Shown here one piece after another: positions 26,101 to 38,100 of a stretch of DNA of 64,000 nucleotides. The translations under genes were made by a program, and so were the position numbers. Each line of letters opens with the position of its first letter. Position 1 is the first letter of the stretch. Origin of the DNA: Cymodocea nodosa (Eukaryota; Streptophyta; Magnoliopsida; Alismatales; Cymodoceaceae); the NCBI GenBank assembly GCA_036874045.1, contig CM072339.1, positions 2,983,501-3,047,500 of the forward strand, read 5' to 3'. The notes beneath the pieces were generated by a model. It worked only from the letters and a program-made list of their open reading frames with translations. It ran no database searches and was not told the origin of the DNA.

Positions 26101-29100
26101 GATTAGGATCTTAAACATCATAATGAACTAATTTAAAAGAATAGAGTGGAGAAATTTTTTTTTTGGAGAAGAGTTTTGTGTGTCTAATTTATTGAAAGGA
26201 AACAATATACATAATATACATACAAAGAATGCTAGACCATAATAACACAACTTATTGTGTTTAAGAAACATTACAATACAATATAAACTTTACACTCCCC
26301 CTCAAGTTGGAGTGTATATATTGATCAGACCCAACTTGCTACATAGTTTTTGAAAAATCTGAACTTCCAACCATTTTGTGAAGATGTTCGCCACTTGTTT
26401 TGAAGTGGGAGTAAATACAGTAGTAATTTGACCATCAGTAACTAGGTTCTTGATATAATGATAGTCAATCTCAATATATTTAGTGCACTTATGAAAAATA
26501 GAATTTCAACAATGCAAATAGTAGCTTGGTTATCACAATACATGTTCATGGGAGTAGGAATAGTAAATCTTAACTTTGATAGGAAATGTTGTATCTACTT
26601 CATCTCACATTCAGTTTGAGCCATAGAATGATATTTAGCTTCAACATTAGAATGTGAAACTACATTTTGCTTCTTGCTATACCAAGTTATAAGGTTCCCT
26701 TTAATATGTATAATATCTGGAGGTAGATTTTCTTTCAACTTTATCACCAACATAATTAGAATTAGAGAAGACTTCAACTTGAGACGATCATGACATTTGT
26801 AGACAAGACCCATACCAGGTGTCCCTTTAATATAGGAAAGTAGTTTCAAAACACTTTGCCAATGAACTTGACAAGGTTGTTGCATAAACTGTGAGAGAAG
26901 TTATGTTTGGTAGTGTGATGGTAAGATAGATCAATTTGTTGATAACCATACGGTATCTTTGTTGGTCATGCAATAACTCTAAGTTCTCTTAGAAAGACAG
27001 ATTTTGATGAATCGAGGTCTTTTCTAGTTTACATTCCAACATGCCTACTTCTTGTAACAGATCATGAGTATATTTCCTTTGAGTGAGGAAGATGCTATTT
27101 TTGAGATAAGCAAATTCGATTCTTTGAAAATAGCCAGGACGACCCAAGTCTTTAGTAATAAACTTAGTTGCAAGATAAACTTTGGTTTCAGTTACACCAT
27201 TTGAGTCACTTCCTGTAATCAAAATGTCATGTACATAGACAATAACCATAATATGATCGACAAGAGTGTGATAAAGATAGAGTGATCAATTTGACATTGT
27301 TGGAAATTCACGTGGACAATAACACTGCTAAAAGTATAAAACTAGGCATGAGGACTCTATTTGAGGTCATAAATTGCCTTCTGAGGTAGACACATCATAT
27401 TCTCCATCTAAGCAACATATTTGGAAGGTTACTCTATGAATACCTTTTCTTGAAGATTCTCATAGAGGAAGACATTTTTGATATCAAGTTGATGCATCTC
27501 TTAGGAATTGTTAACAGCTAAGGAAAACATAACCCATATAGATGTGAGACAAGCTATGAGTGAGAAAGTGTTCGCGTAATTGATACCATAGACTTGAGTA
27601 TAGTCATGTGCAATAAGACGAGCTTTTTACCATTCCACTGTATCATCTACTTGATGTTAGTACAAACCCATCTATAAGTGACAATATGTGCATCAACAGG
27701 ATGTGGAACAATGGTCCATGTTTGTTGAGATTTGAGGGCAAACATTTCCTCATTCATGACATCTTTCCAATGTGGTACCTATAGAGTCTCAGATAGATTT
27801 TTGGGAATAGCAGATTGTTGGAGAGAAGGTGATAAATAGTTGTAGGCAACAAAATGAGATATAAGGTGTAGGGTATAAGAACGGATACCTTTTTAGAGTG
27901 TAATAGGTAAGTTAGAAAATGGTGAGGATCTTGCATTCGATGAAAGACTAGAGTCAAGTGTAGGGGCAGAGGTGTTTGCTTGTTGCTAACGATATACCTG
28001 AAGGGGAGGACCATCCACTAGAGGTAGGTAGGTAGAATCATCCAAAGTAGTCACGTTATCAAGTGGCGTCTCAATAGTGTTAGGCAATGGAAAGGAAACC
28101 ATAGATATGGTTTTTTCAGTAGAATCCAAATGTGGGTTTTCTTCAGTAGAGTTTTGTTAGTGTCCAAAGAAATATTGAGACTCAAAAAATGTGACATTAT
28201 AGGAGACAAGATATTGGTGAGTAAAAGGATGGTAGCATCGATATCCTTTTTGAGTCCTAAAATACCTTAAGAAGATATACTTGAGAGAATGAGGAGCAAA
28301 CTTATCTTGATTAGAGGAAAGATCATGGACAAAAGCAGTACACTTAAAGACTTGTGGGGTAATAGGGAAAAACTCATCATCAAGATGAAGACATCTCAAG
28401 GGAATCTCCCCCCTAAGAGTATCTGAAGACATCCTATTGATGAGATAGGTGACAATAAGGACAACATCAAATAAAAAGAAGTAGAGACCTTCATGTGCAC
28501 AAGAAGAGTGTGAGTAACATCAATGATATGATGATACTTACATTCTGCAATGCGATTTTGAGATGAAGTATGTGCACATGTAGTTTGATGAATAACACCC
28601 AAAGAACTACAAAAGCATTGAAGATTGCTTTGTTGAAATTCAAGAGCATTATTTATACAAAAAAAATTTGGAACCACAGAAAATGTTTTGGATTTCATTA
28701 AAGAATTGTTCAACAATATCCAAAACAATGGACTTATCTTTTAACAAATAAATCCAACCAGCATGAGAGTAATCATCAACAAAGACAATGTAATATTTGT
28801 GACCAGACAAGGAATTGGTCCTAGTAAGATCCTAAATATCACAATAAACAATATAAAAGAGATTGGACTATGAGACACACTGGACCTCTTGTAGGTAGCA
28901 CGATAGTGCTTACTCAACTAAAAAAACTTACAATAAAAAGAAGAGACACGACACCAAGGAAGAATCTATTGAAGTTTCCATTACAAAGGGTATCCCAAAT
29001 AGTGGTGCCAAAGATCTGATGTTTTAGAACAAGAAGCCATGCATGCTAGTCCTTTAGGTATATCATCTTTAACAAGCACATAAATGTCTACTGTAGCCTT

Positions 29101-32100
29101 ACGGCCCCAGCTCAAGTCTTTGTCTCATCTAAGGGTCCTAGAATTCACAATGAAGAGTAAAGGAAGTCATAGAATAGGATAATTGGGTGGTAATAGCACT
29201 AATAGAAAGCAAATTAAGAACATGAAACACATTGGAGAGAGAGATATGAGTGTCACAAAGCATCGTGCCTTGTCCAAACACTAGGCAAGTGACACCATTG
29301 GCAATAAAGACTGTGGCCATCTAAGATGAAGAGGTAAAAGATTAGAAAAGTTTTCAGTTACTTGTCATGTAAGAGGATGCTCTAGAATCTATAACCTAAG
29401 AGTCCTGAGGAGATGCCAAATAGGCAATAGTATTTGTAGTGGTAGACTCAAAACTAGTGGTATTGTTTTGACTAGATGAGGAAACACAAGATTGATTCTA
29501 GAACTTCAAGAATTTAGCAAACTCATATGCTAAATTGGAGAGGGATTTTGATATAGTCATATGAGAATTGACTGACAGGTAGGTAGATTCTACGGTAAAA
29601 TCAAGTTTGAAACACTTCTGTTAGATTTTAGAGGTTTGCTAAATTTCTGCCAACACTTTTCATGTGGATGATTGATGCATCCACAATGTATACAAGGAGG
29701 AAAATTATTTTTTCCTCAATGACCTCTTGAGTATTTGTCAATATTAGCTTGATCAAATTTTGCTACAAAGACTAATTGCTTGACTAAGGGGACCTGAGTT
29801 GACAGAATAATCTTCATAGTTTTGGCAAATGTCTCTTGAAGATTGGGAACTTCCTCTCCTCCTAACACTTGTACACGAATTTTATCTTTAACTTCAGGAG
29901 GAAGGTTGTGCAAGAAGGCAGCCACAAACACATCATTGCATTGTTGATGGATTATGTGAGGATTTGGAATATGTGGTTGAAGCACTTCAATTTTATCTGT
30001 GAGAGTCTAAAATTTGGTGAAATAATCTTGGAGAGATTTGTTACCTTGTTTGACATTAAAAATTTGTCCTTAGATATCAAATAGACGAGAAACATTCTTT
30101 TTTTACTCATATGTGACTTTTAGTGTGTCCCAAATCTTCTTTGCTAGCTAGAGCATGACAACACTCCTAGAGATGGGCGGTTCCATACTAGAGGTCAGCT
30201 AGGCAATAGTAGATGCATAATTGACACACTAGTCTTCGTAATCAGCATCTTTTAGATCAGGTTCAGATTTAGTAATATGCTTTAAGCATCTATGAGCTAG
30301 TAGAAAATTAGTGAAATTAGTAGACCAAAGAAGATAAATTTTGTTCTTTCAACTTTTCAAGAGTTCCACTCATATTTTTCAAGAAAATGTTGTTGGCATC
30401 CATATTTTCTTTTTCTTCAACCAAAAAATATAGAGTATAGAGAATGAGAGGCCAATACGGAAGAAGCAAGGAGTAGGAGACCTCATACGAAGAGGGAGGA
30501 TCTACATGGTACAAGAGGCACTAAAGGAGGTAAACAATAGAGACAAGGTGAGTAGGGACCTTACAGAAGACCTTATGAAGGTGGATGTGAGGAGATGTCA
30601 TGAAGTCAACCTCACAAAAGATAGACGTGATGATGAGAGACTATCGAGACTTGCGACAAGTAGAGGAGACCACGAGAGGCCAATACGGAAGAAGCAAGGA
30701 GTAGGAGACCTCATACGAAGAGAGAGGATCTACATGGTACAAGAGGCACTAAAGGAGGTAAACAATAGAGACTAGGTGAGTAGGGACCTTACAGAAGACC
30801 TTATGAAGGTGGATGTGAGGAGATGTCATGAAGTCAACCTCACAAAAGATAGACGTGATGATGAGAGACTATCGAGACTTGCGACAAGTAGAGGAGACCA
30901 CGAGAGGTGGATCGTGAGGAATTGTTAGAGCTTGTGATGGATGAAGAGACTATGTCATGCATAGGTCGACAATTAGAGATACATGAGGGTGGTTTTTAGG
31001 TCCAAGAATGGGAACCTCGCTTTGATACCAAATGGAGAGTTTTTTTTTTTTGGAGAAGGGTTTTGTTTGTCTAATTCATTGAAAGAAAACATTATACATA
31101 ATAAACATACAAAGAATGTTAGACCACAATAACACAACTTATTGTGTCTAAGATACATTACAACACAATATAAACTTTACAAACAGACTTTTAAAGATAG
31201 CATGAGTATGCTTACGAAGTTAACACAGAGTATGCTTACCAAGTTAACACAACTTACAATTAAAATGGAATATGAGAATTCAAGGAATAGCTTGATGAAA
31301 CTTCTTGTAAGAGGAGTATCTCAACTAATAGTACCATAAGATAGAGGATTCTATTGTAGACACACAAGTTAGCAATTCACTTGATACTTTGTCTTGAATG
31401 AGTAGATACACCTTGTCACTTTGTTCATGCCGAACTAATCTTCTTCATTGTTTGCAAATCTTAAAAGGTACAATGAAAGGAGAAAAATGTTACAAAGCAT
31501 TGTACTTATGTGATAATGACATTAATAGGTAAAATGTTAATGGAAAATTAAAAAAATATAAAACATTATCCAACTTGAGCTGGGAAGGGGCTCAAACTTC
31601 TCCTTGCCTAGACACAAGGCATGAATAGCCATAAGCAATGGTAATAGTGGACATATTGGTAAGGTGTGGTAAATGATTAAAAAGAGTGGGTGTACTATCT
31701 ATCTTGTATACCTACCATATCCTAGTCATGTCCCAACCATATACTTTTCATATCCCCCAAAATGACCTGAATATGCTACATGGTGTGTCTGACATGTATC
31801 CAAGGTAAATCCAAGGCCAATCCATATCTAACATGGGTATTTAGAAGAATTCATGTTTAATAGATTAAAATTCTTCATATGAAGGGATGCTAACATTATA
31901 ATTAAGTACCTCATATACCTATTACTTATTTTTTTATATTTTCTAGGCTTACTACTTGTAGAACCTCCACATGTTTATAATATACAAAACTCATTTTGAG
32001 TAGTACTAAGCACTTAAATTTTGCATATTCAGAGTTTAGTAATGCCATCATCACTTTTATAAGCATTGTTAGCAAAGCACTAGTTAGTCTTTGTCTTTTC

Positions 32101-35100
32101 TAATGTATTTTCCTTAATGATATAATGAACACTTAATTGTCAATTTTCACACCTGTAGAAGGATTGACGGGAACGCTATATCTGGGCATATTCCTAGTTC
32201 TATTGCAAACTTGTTAAACCTTGAACGGTTGTGAGTGTCACTGAATCTTTTCATCTTCTCTGTTAATGTTGCATACATTACAGTGAAAATTTACATATAC
32301 AAATAGGTGCATACATTTATATAATAAAATCTACTCTTGACATTGTTCATTTCCAGTGACATGCAAGGAACATCTTTAAAGGGTCCATTGCCATTCTCTA
32401 CGTTGGAGAACTTGACAGAATTGTATGAGAGATTTCTTATTTTATATCAAATATTTTAGCTCAAGTGTTATTTCCTGTCAACATTAAGCACCTAGACTTA
32501 TTAGCAACAATTTGTGTGAGTTGTTCTTCATTTGCAGGAGGGTAACTGACTTTCGTGGAGATGGGAAATTTCCTCCTCTGGAGAACATGCACAAAATAAA
32601 ACAATTGTGAGGAAAACTTCATGAACTTCAGTTGATAATAGTGTCACATAAAAGCTTTGGATATACCAATTAGCTATATATAACATATTTCACCAATCTA
32701 TCAGTCATATCCTTTGGTTCTTTGCTGCAGGACCCTTAGGAATTGCTCAATATCTGGGAAGCTTCCAGGTTATCTTGGGAATATGTCAAGTTTAGAACAT
32801 CTGTAAGATAATTAAAAATAATATTTCTTTTTTCCTCATCTCTATATTTGTTGAAAATGCATGGTTAACTCTTTGTTTGATTTCACTAGTTGTTAAAGGG
32901 AAATATTTGTTTAGAATTCATTAATAAAGAGGATTACACATGCAAAGATTTATATGGATATACATACATTCAGCCATATATTCACCACTTCCCTATTTAA
33001 TACCCTCAACAGTCCTCTTTAAGGTAGGGAAGGTGGTTAGACAAGGTAGTTTGATCTAGAACTATGTTGACATCAAGTATCTGTTCATGGATCTGAAAAA
33101 AGTTAAGGTGTAAATTGGATAGGTAGACTGTGACAACCAGCTCATCCCAATATTGTCACAACTTATTGACATCAATCGTTTTTGGGTAATGTGTTGACAT
33201 CAATCTTTACAATCTAGAATAACCTAATGTTGTGTAATTAAGTTTTTTTCTAGATTAATCTTTACATATTCTTTGATCTATTTTTCTAATAAGCAAAAAA
33301 TTTATTTGATCTTGCTATTTCTAAATATAATTAAATTCTCCTCTTTTCCTAAAAAAAGTGCTAGCTACTAAAAGGTTGCAAACTATGCTAAAGCTTAGAA
33401 TGGTTATGAAATGATGAACCTCTACAAGTAGAGTTAACTATCCTACAAGACTCTCCTATAATTTTCCCAATAATATTTTTAATACAAGTAGTCATTTCAT
33501 TTCAAAGCTTATTTACCTCTCCATCTAATTCTCATATTCTTTTTTGTATCAAGTTATCTTTAAATATCTTTTTTTTTTTCATTTTTAAGATTCCATTACA
33601 TAATTTTTAGGTTCTTATGTACTTTAACATTTCTTTCCATAATCTTGACATCAACACATTCTTTGATCATTTGACTTAAACGGCACCCAACAAAGGATGA
33701 CTGCCCTTGAACGTTAAGAGCTTCAAGTGAGGGAAGTAAAGACATTGACCCTTGAATGATATCTGGTAGGGATGGATTGCCCTTGATTATTGAGGACTTT
33801 GGGTGAAGGCGGTGGAGGCCTCAACCTTTGAATAACATCCAATGAGTCAACTACCCTTGACCATCAGTAGCTTTAAGTAAGGGAGGCAAGGACCTTGATC
33901 CTTTAACCATAGTTTCAAATATCGATCCATATTGGTGAAAAATTCAAAATGGTTGATCTTGAAACTCGATGTATTTCGAAGAATGGATCAGTTTAGGCGA
34001 TTTTTCATGTAGGATTGGTGCAAAATCGATGACTCGGATGATATTCAAGGTTTTTGAACTTGTTAGAGGATGGATCATTTGATCTATTACGAAAGTCACT
34101 GTTGTACTAAAGCCCTTTGCTGTCGAGCACCTACAAGTGGTGTATTGATTCCTTCATGAAAGTCACTACTGTACTAAAGTCCTTCGTCGTCGAGTACTAG
34201 GAAGTGGTGTACTGAAGCCTCTACACAATCTCTATCGGTGCTCCTCGATATGTCAGTCGAAGGAGTTGATTAGAGCTGCTCATTTGAGACCAATGGGAGG
34301 GATCACTACTTCGCTGTCCTTTCCTTTTCTCACCTGTGCCTACACCACCTTTGACTTCTCAAGGTTAGCAGAATTGATGTGCCTCCTCCACCCTTTTCCT
34401 ACAAAGCATGGTCTTTGGGAGACCCACCTTCAGATACTGTTCTTCTTATTGGCTGCACTGTCACTCTTGCCTTCGATCCCAACTGAGTGGAGATAGCAAT
34501 GGGCGGTACTGCAAACTGATCGGTCGCCTTAGATATTGTTTGACTGCTGAGGTAATATTTAATCTTTTAATCAAACTTTATGGTGATAATTGATAAGTGA
34601 TAACCCAATATTAAATATCATTGTTTTTGCTTATCAAACAAAGATTAGTCTACTTAATTCTGGAAGTATGTCTTGACTTAGCCATTCACCAAGTGGTCAT
34701 TGTTATTAATTTTTTCTATTTCCCATTCACAATGTTTCAATGTTGTAGTTGTTTCGTAATTTAAATTAGTAAATTATCTTGTCTTATTTTTTTAGTTAAA
34801 TAGTTATTAACGTGTAATGTACTAATGTAGGTCAAAAACATGTAATTCAGTTATAGCTATCAAATACATTACATTAGCATCACGTTGCAAACAACAAATT
34901 TTTATGGTAATTATTTAAATATTTTAATTTTTTGTTAAGACTAGAGAATTGAAGTGAAAAAAACATTTAAAAAAAGAGAAAAAGATGAGAAGAAGAGTAC
35001 TTTACGTGAATGATTTTTCTAAAATAATTTAGGAAAAGAAAAAAAAAATTTATTTAAAAATTATATCTAAAAAATAAAAAATATATTAAAAATTAATTAA

Positions 35101-38100
35101 AAAATTTGATTTAACAAGTAGAAGGCCCCTTTCCTTTTATAAAGAAGATTTTCTCTCCTTTATATCAAGGGGAAGGGCCCTTCATGTGAAAGGAAATGTT
35201 ATTTCCTTCTCTTTTTTCTTTCATGTGAAGGGAAGGAGATAACCTTTCTCTTTACGTAAAGAGGAAGGACCCATCATTTAACTTCAATTACCCTTCATGT
35301 AAAGGGTTTTACTTCTCCATTTTAAAGGAAGGGTTAACTTACTTCTATATAAAGTTCTTGAAAGAGCCTCTTTCCTTTATATTTTAAGATGAACGTGAAG
35401 AAAAGAGTTGAGAGTTTAATTAAACTTTTGGAGAGATGGAGAGTTTCTATTATTTAGCTCTAGTAGAACTTCTATGGCTACAAATATAAAAATTTTCATT
35501 TCCTCCCTAGTATTCTCTCCAATATTATCACTTTATTTGTGTTTTACAAATTACAATAATCTCTTAAGGTAAATTACTTTTTCCATCTCATTTATTTCAT
35601 TTTAAAGCAAATTTAAATTGTTATTGTGATATTTTAAACTTTTTTTCTAATTTTTTATGAATATTAATAACTTTTTATGAGTATTAGTGAATATGTTAAA
35701 GAATAAGAGTAAATATTATTCAATTTAAATAAATATTAATAAATTTCAATGAATATTAGTAATTTAGTGAATATATTAACTTTTTAGTTAATATATTTAA
35801 TGAATTACATATTTACATTTATTCTATTTTATCTATTATGAAAATGATAATATTTTAATTGACTTGTTTTGTTAAGAATTTTAAAGATGTCAAGTGTATC
35901 AGATCAAAACATCAATGGCCATGAGCAAGATGTTAGTAGAAATGAAAATCTTGGGTATCTTTATGGGTTTTCTATTGATAACACCAGAAGAAAAACTCAA
36001 TACAGATATTGTGAAAAAAGAGAGGAAGTGATGGTATATCTAGATTAAAATAACATTTGATTAGTGGTTATAGTTGTTAGAACCCTAGTATTTTGATAAT
36101 GTAAAACTTATGTGAGGAAATATATTGTATTTTACAGTTAAGTCAGAGTAGCATTAGATTAGAAGGCAGATAGAACAAATTCCAAACAGACGAACAGATA
36201 GAAGAAGTTCTAGAAGATACTGCCTTAAAGCTATAGGAAAATCGGACAGTTACAGGTCCAAGTATCCGAAGAATAAAACAATAGCAAGACTATCAGACAG
36301 TTAGAAGGATAACTATCCGAATTTTTCAAAGCCTTCGGAGAGTTAAATAATCAGACAGTTAAGTTGGTTGAATGATCGGAGAGTTAATGAGTTAACTATC
36401 CGAAAGAAAAAGGAAAATCGGAAAGTTAGAAAGGCTAACTATCCGAAACTTAAGTCATTCAATAAATCACGTGCAGAAATACAGAACGGAAGTTTAAAGG
36501 ACTTGTCAGAAAGTTAGATAACTATCCAAGTTTTCTTTTCGGAGAGTTAGATAACTATTCGAGTTTTTCGGTAAGTTACAGATATAACTTTCTAGAACTT
36601 AAATTATCTTATTACGCACGTGAAAAATAGAGAAGTCTGCAGTTGAAAGCTTAAAAGGGAAAATCGGAGAGTTAGAAAGATAACTATCTGAAATTTCAAG
36701 AGAGTTTCGGTGAGTTACAGTTTAATCATCTGAAACTTAAGTCATTGAATTTCCCACGTGCAGAATTCCAGAAAGAAGCTCAAATAAGTTTTCGAAGAGT
36801 TAGAAAGATAACTATCCGAAATCCTGAAGCGTTTCGGTGAGTTATAGGGGTAACCATCCGAAACTTAAATCATTGAATTTCCCATGTGCAGAATTCTAGA
36901 GAGAAGCTCAAATAAGTTTTCGGAGAGTTAGAAAGATAACTATCCAAAATCCTGAAGCGTTTCGGTGAATTACAGGGATAACCGTCCGAAACTTAAGTTA
37001 GCCTTTTATGCACGTGTTGAATTGAAGCAATCGGAAAGTTAACAGAGAGTTACTGTAGCCAACTATCCGATAGTTATATAACTGTTTGGTGAGTTACAGT
37101 TATAAGTATCCGATTGAATGACAGCTTGCAGTAAATATTCTGGAATCCTACCTGGCAGAAAGGTTTAAGTGATCTTTCGGTGAATTACAGATTTTCTTCG
37201 GAGAGTTACATAGCTAACTATCCGAAAGGTTAGGAAAATCGGTAAGACATCTTGAAATAACTTTCTGAACGGTAACTTACAGTATTTGACTGGTGTCTAA
37301 TGAAGTATAGCAGAATATATCCGTTGACAGAGAAATATGATCGTTATACCTTTGGTATAAATATGAGGACTTTAAGAAAGGAAAATACAGAGATAACGGA
37401 TATACTACATACAGTGAGCTACACTCCAATTCCAAGTATACTCAAGTCTACAAACAATGAAGCATATTTTGAAGACCTACAGTAGAAAAATCTCTGTGCG
37501 TCAAAACTCTGATTGAAAAGATTCAAGCTGTTGGTTCGTGGCTTCAACCTGAAAGCTACATTCAGTGTTGGTTTGAGTTTCGACCTGAAAACTCTAGAGG
37601 TTGGTTTATTGAAATTTATACTTGAAAACTTCTGTGTAGTTGGTTCTTACTTTGACCTGAAAGTAAGTTTGTAAGTGTTGAAACACTTAGTGAAGCCCAA
37701 GTGAATTTTGGAGGTGGACTAGCCAAGTTGGTGAACCACCTAAAAATTTGCTGTGTGTTTCTTTTCTCTACTAATTTGCATTCCTTTAATTTTATCTCAT
37801 TACATTTCTATTGAATCATTCGATTCAACATCAAAAGAATTTTAAAAACTACACACTTTTACTATTCATCCCCCATCTGGTGAGCCTACCGATCCTAACA
37901 ATAGTAACGTAACCAAAATTTCCTAAATGTCTTACCATTGTTAGAGATTAGATGAGATGGTTACTTAAATATATAAAAGTAAAAAATAGTGAGAAGAATA
38001 AGAGGGATGAACATTTTAAGAGTATTTTATAGCAAGAAAATGAGGGAATTCTATATCCTTATAGTAATTCACAACATCAAAGAATCTTTACTGAAGATAG

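Larger units (their letters stand above)
26147..31181 (-). mobile_element. Inner Ty1/copia retrotransposon, structurally complete, inactive
   Basis: Two LTRs: 26147-26294 (148 bp, 3' LTR) and 31033-31181 (149 bp, 5' LTR), both TGGAGA...CTTTACA. Beside the 5' LTR is TGGTATCAAAGC (complement of 31019-31030), the initiator-Met tRNA primer site. Beside the 3' LTR is the polypurine tract (complement of CTCCCCCTCAAGTTGG, 26295-26310). Gag-pol lies between. Target copies flanking it are TAGAG and AACAG, matching at three of five positions, consistent with age. It sits inside another copia. Confidence 0.88.

Noticed and set aside
30506-30775. 89-residue + strand frame in the copia leader
   Set aside because: It runs around the 229-bp tandem duplication, which explains its internal repeat ([13 protein letters not shown] twice). 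It is opposite to the element and has no domain.
34266-34593. Two overlapping frames in the hAT region
   Set aside because: No family features; they fall between non-coding repeated blocks A and B.
36240-37250. CRISPR-like array
   Set aside because: Regular spacing, but the spacers are not unique, the repeats are themselves inverted pairs, and the context is a plant LTR.
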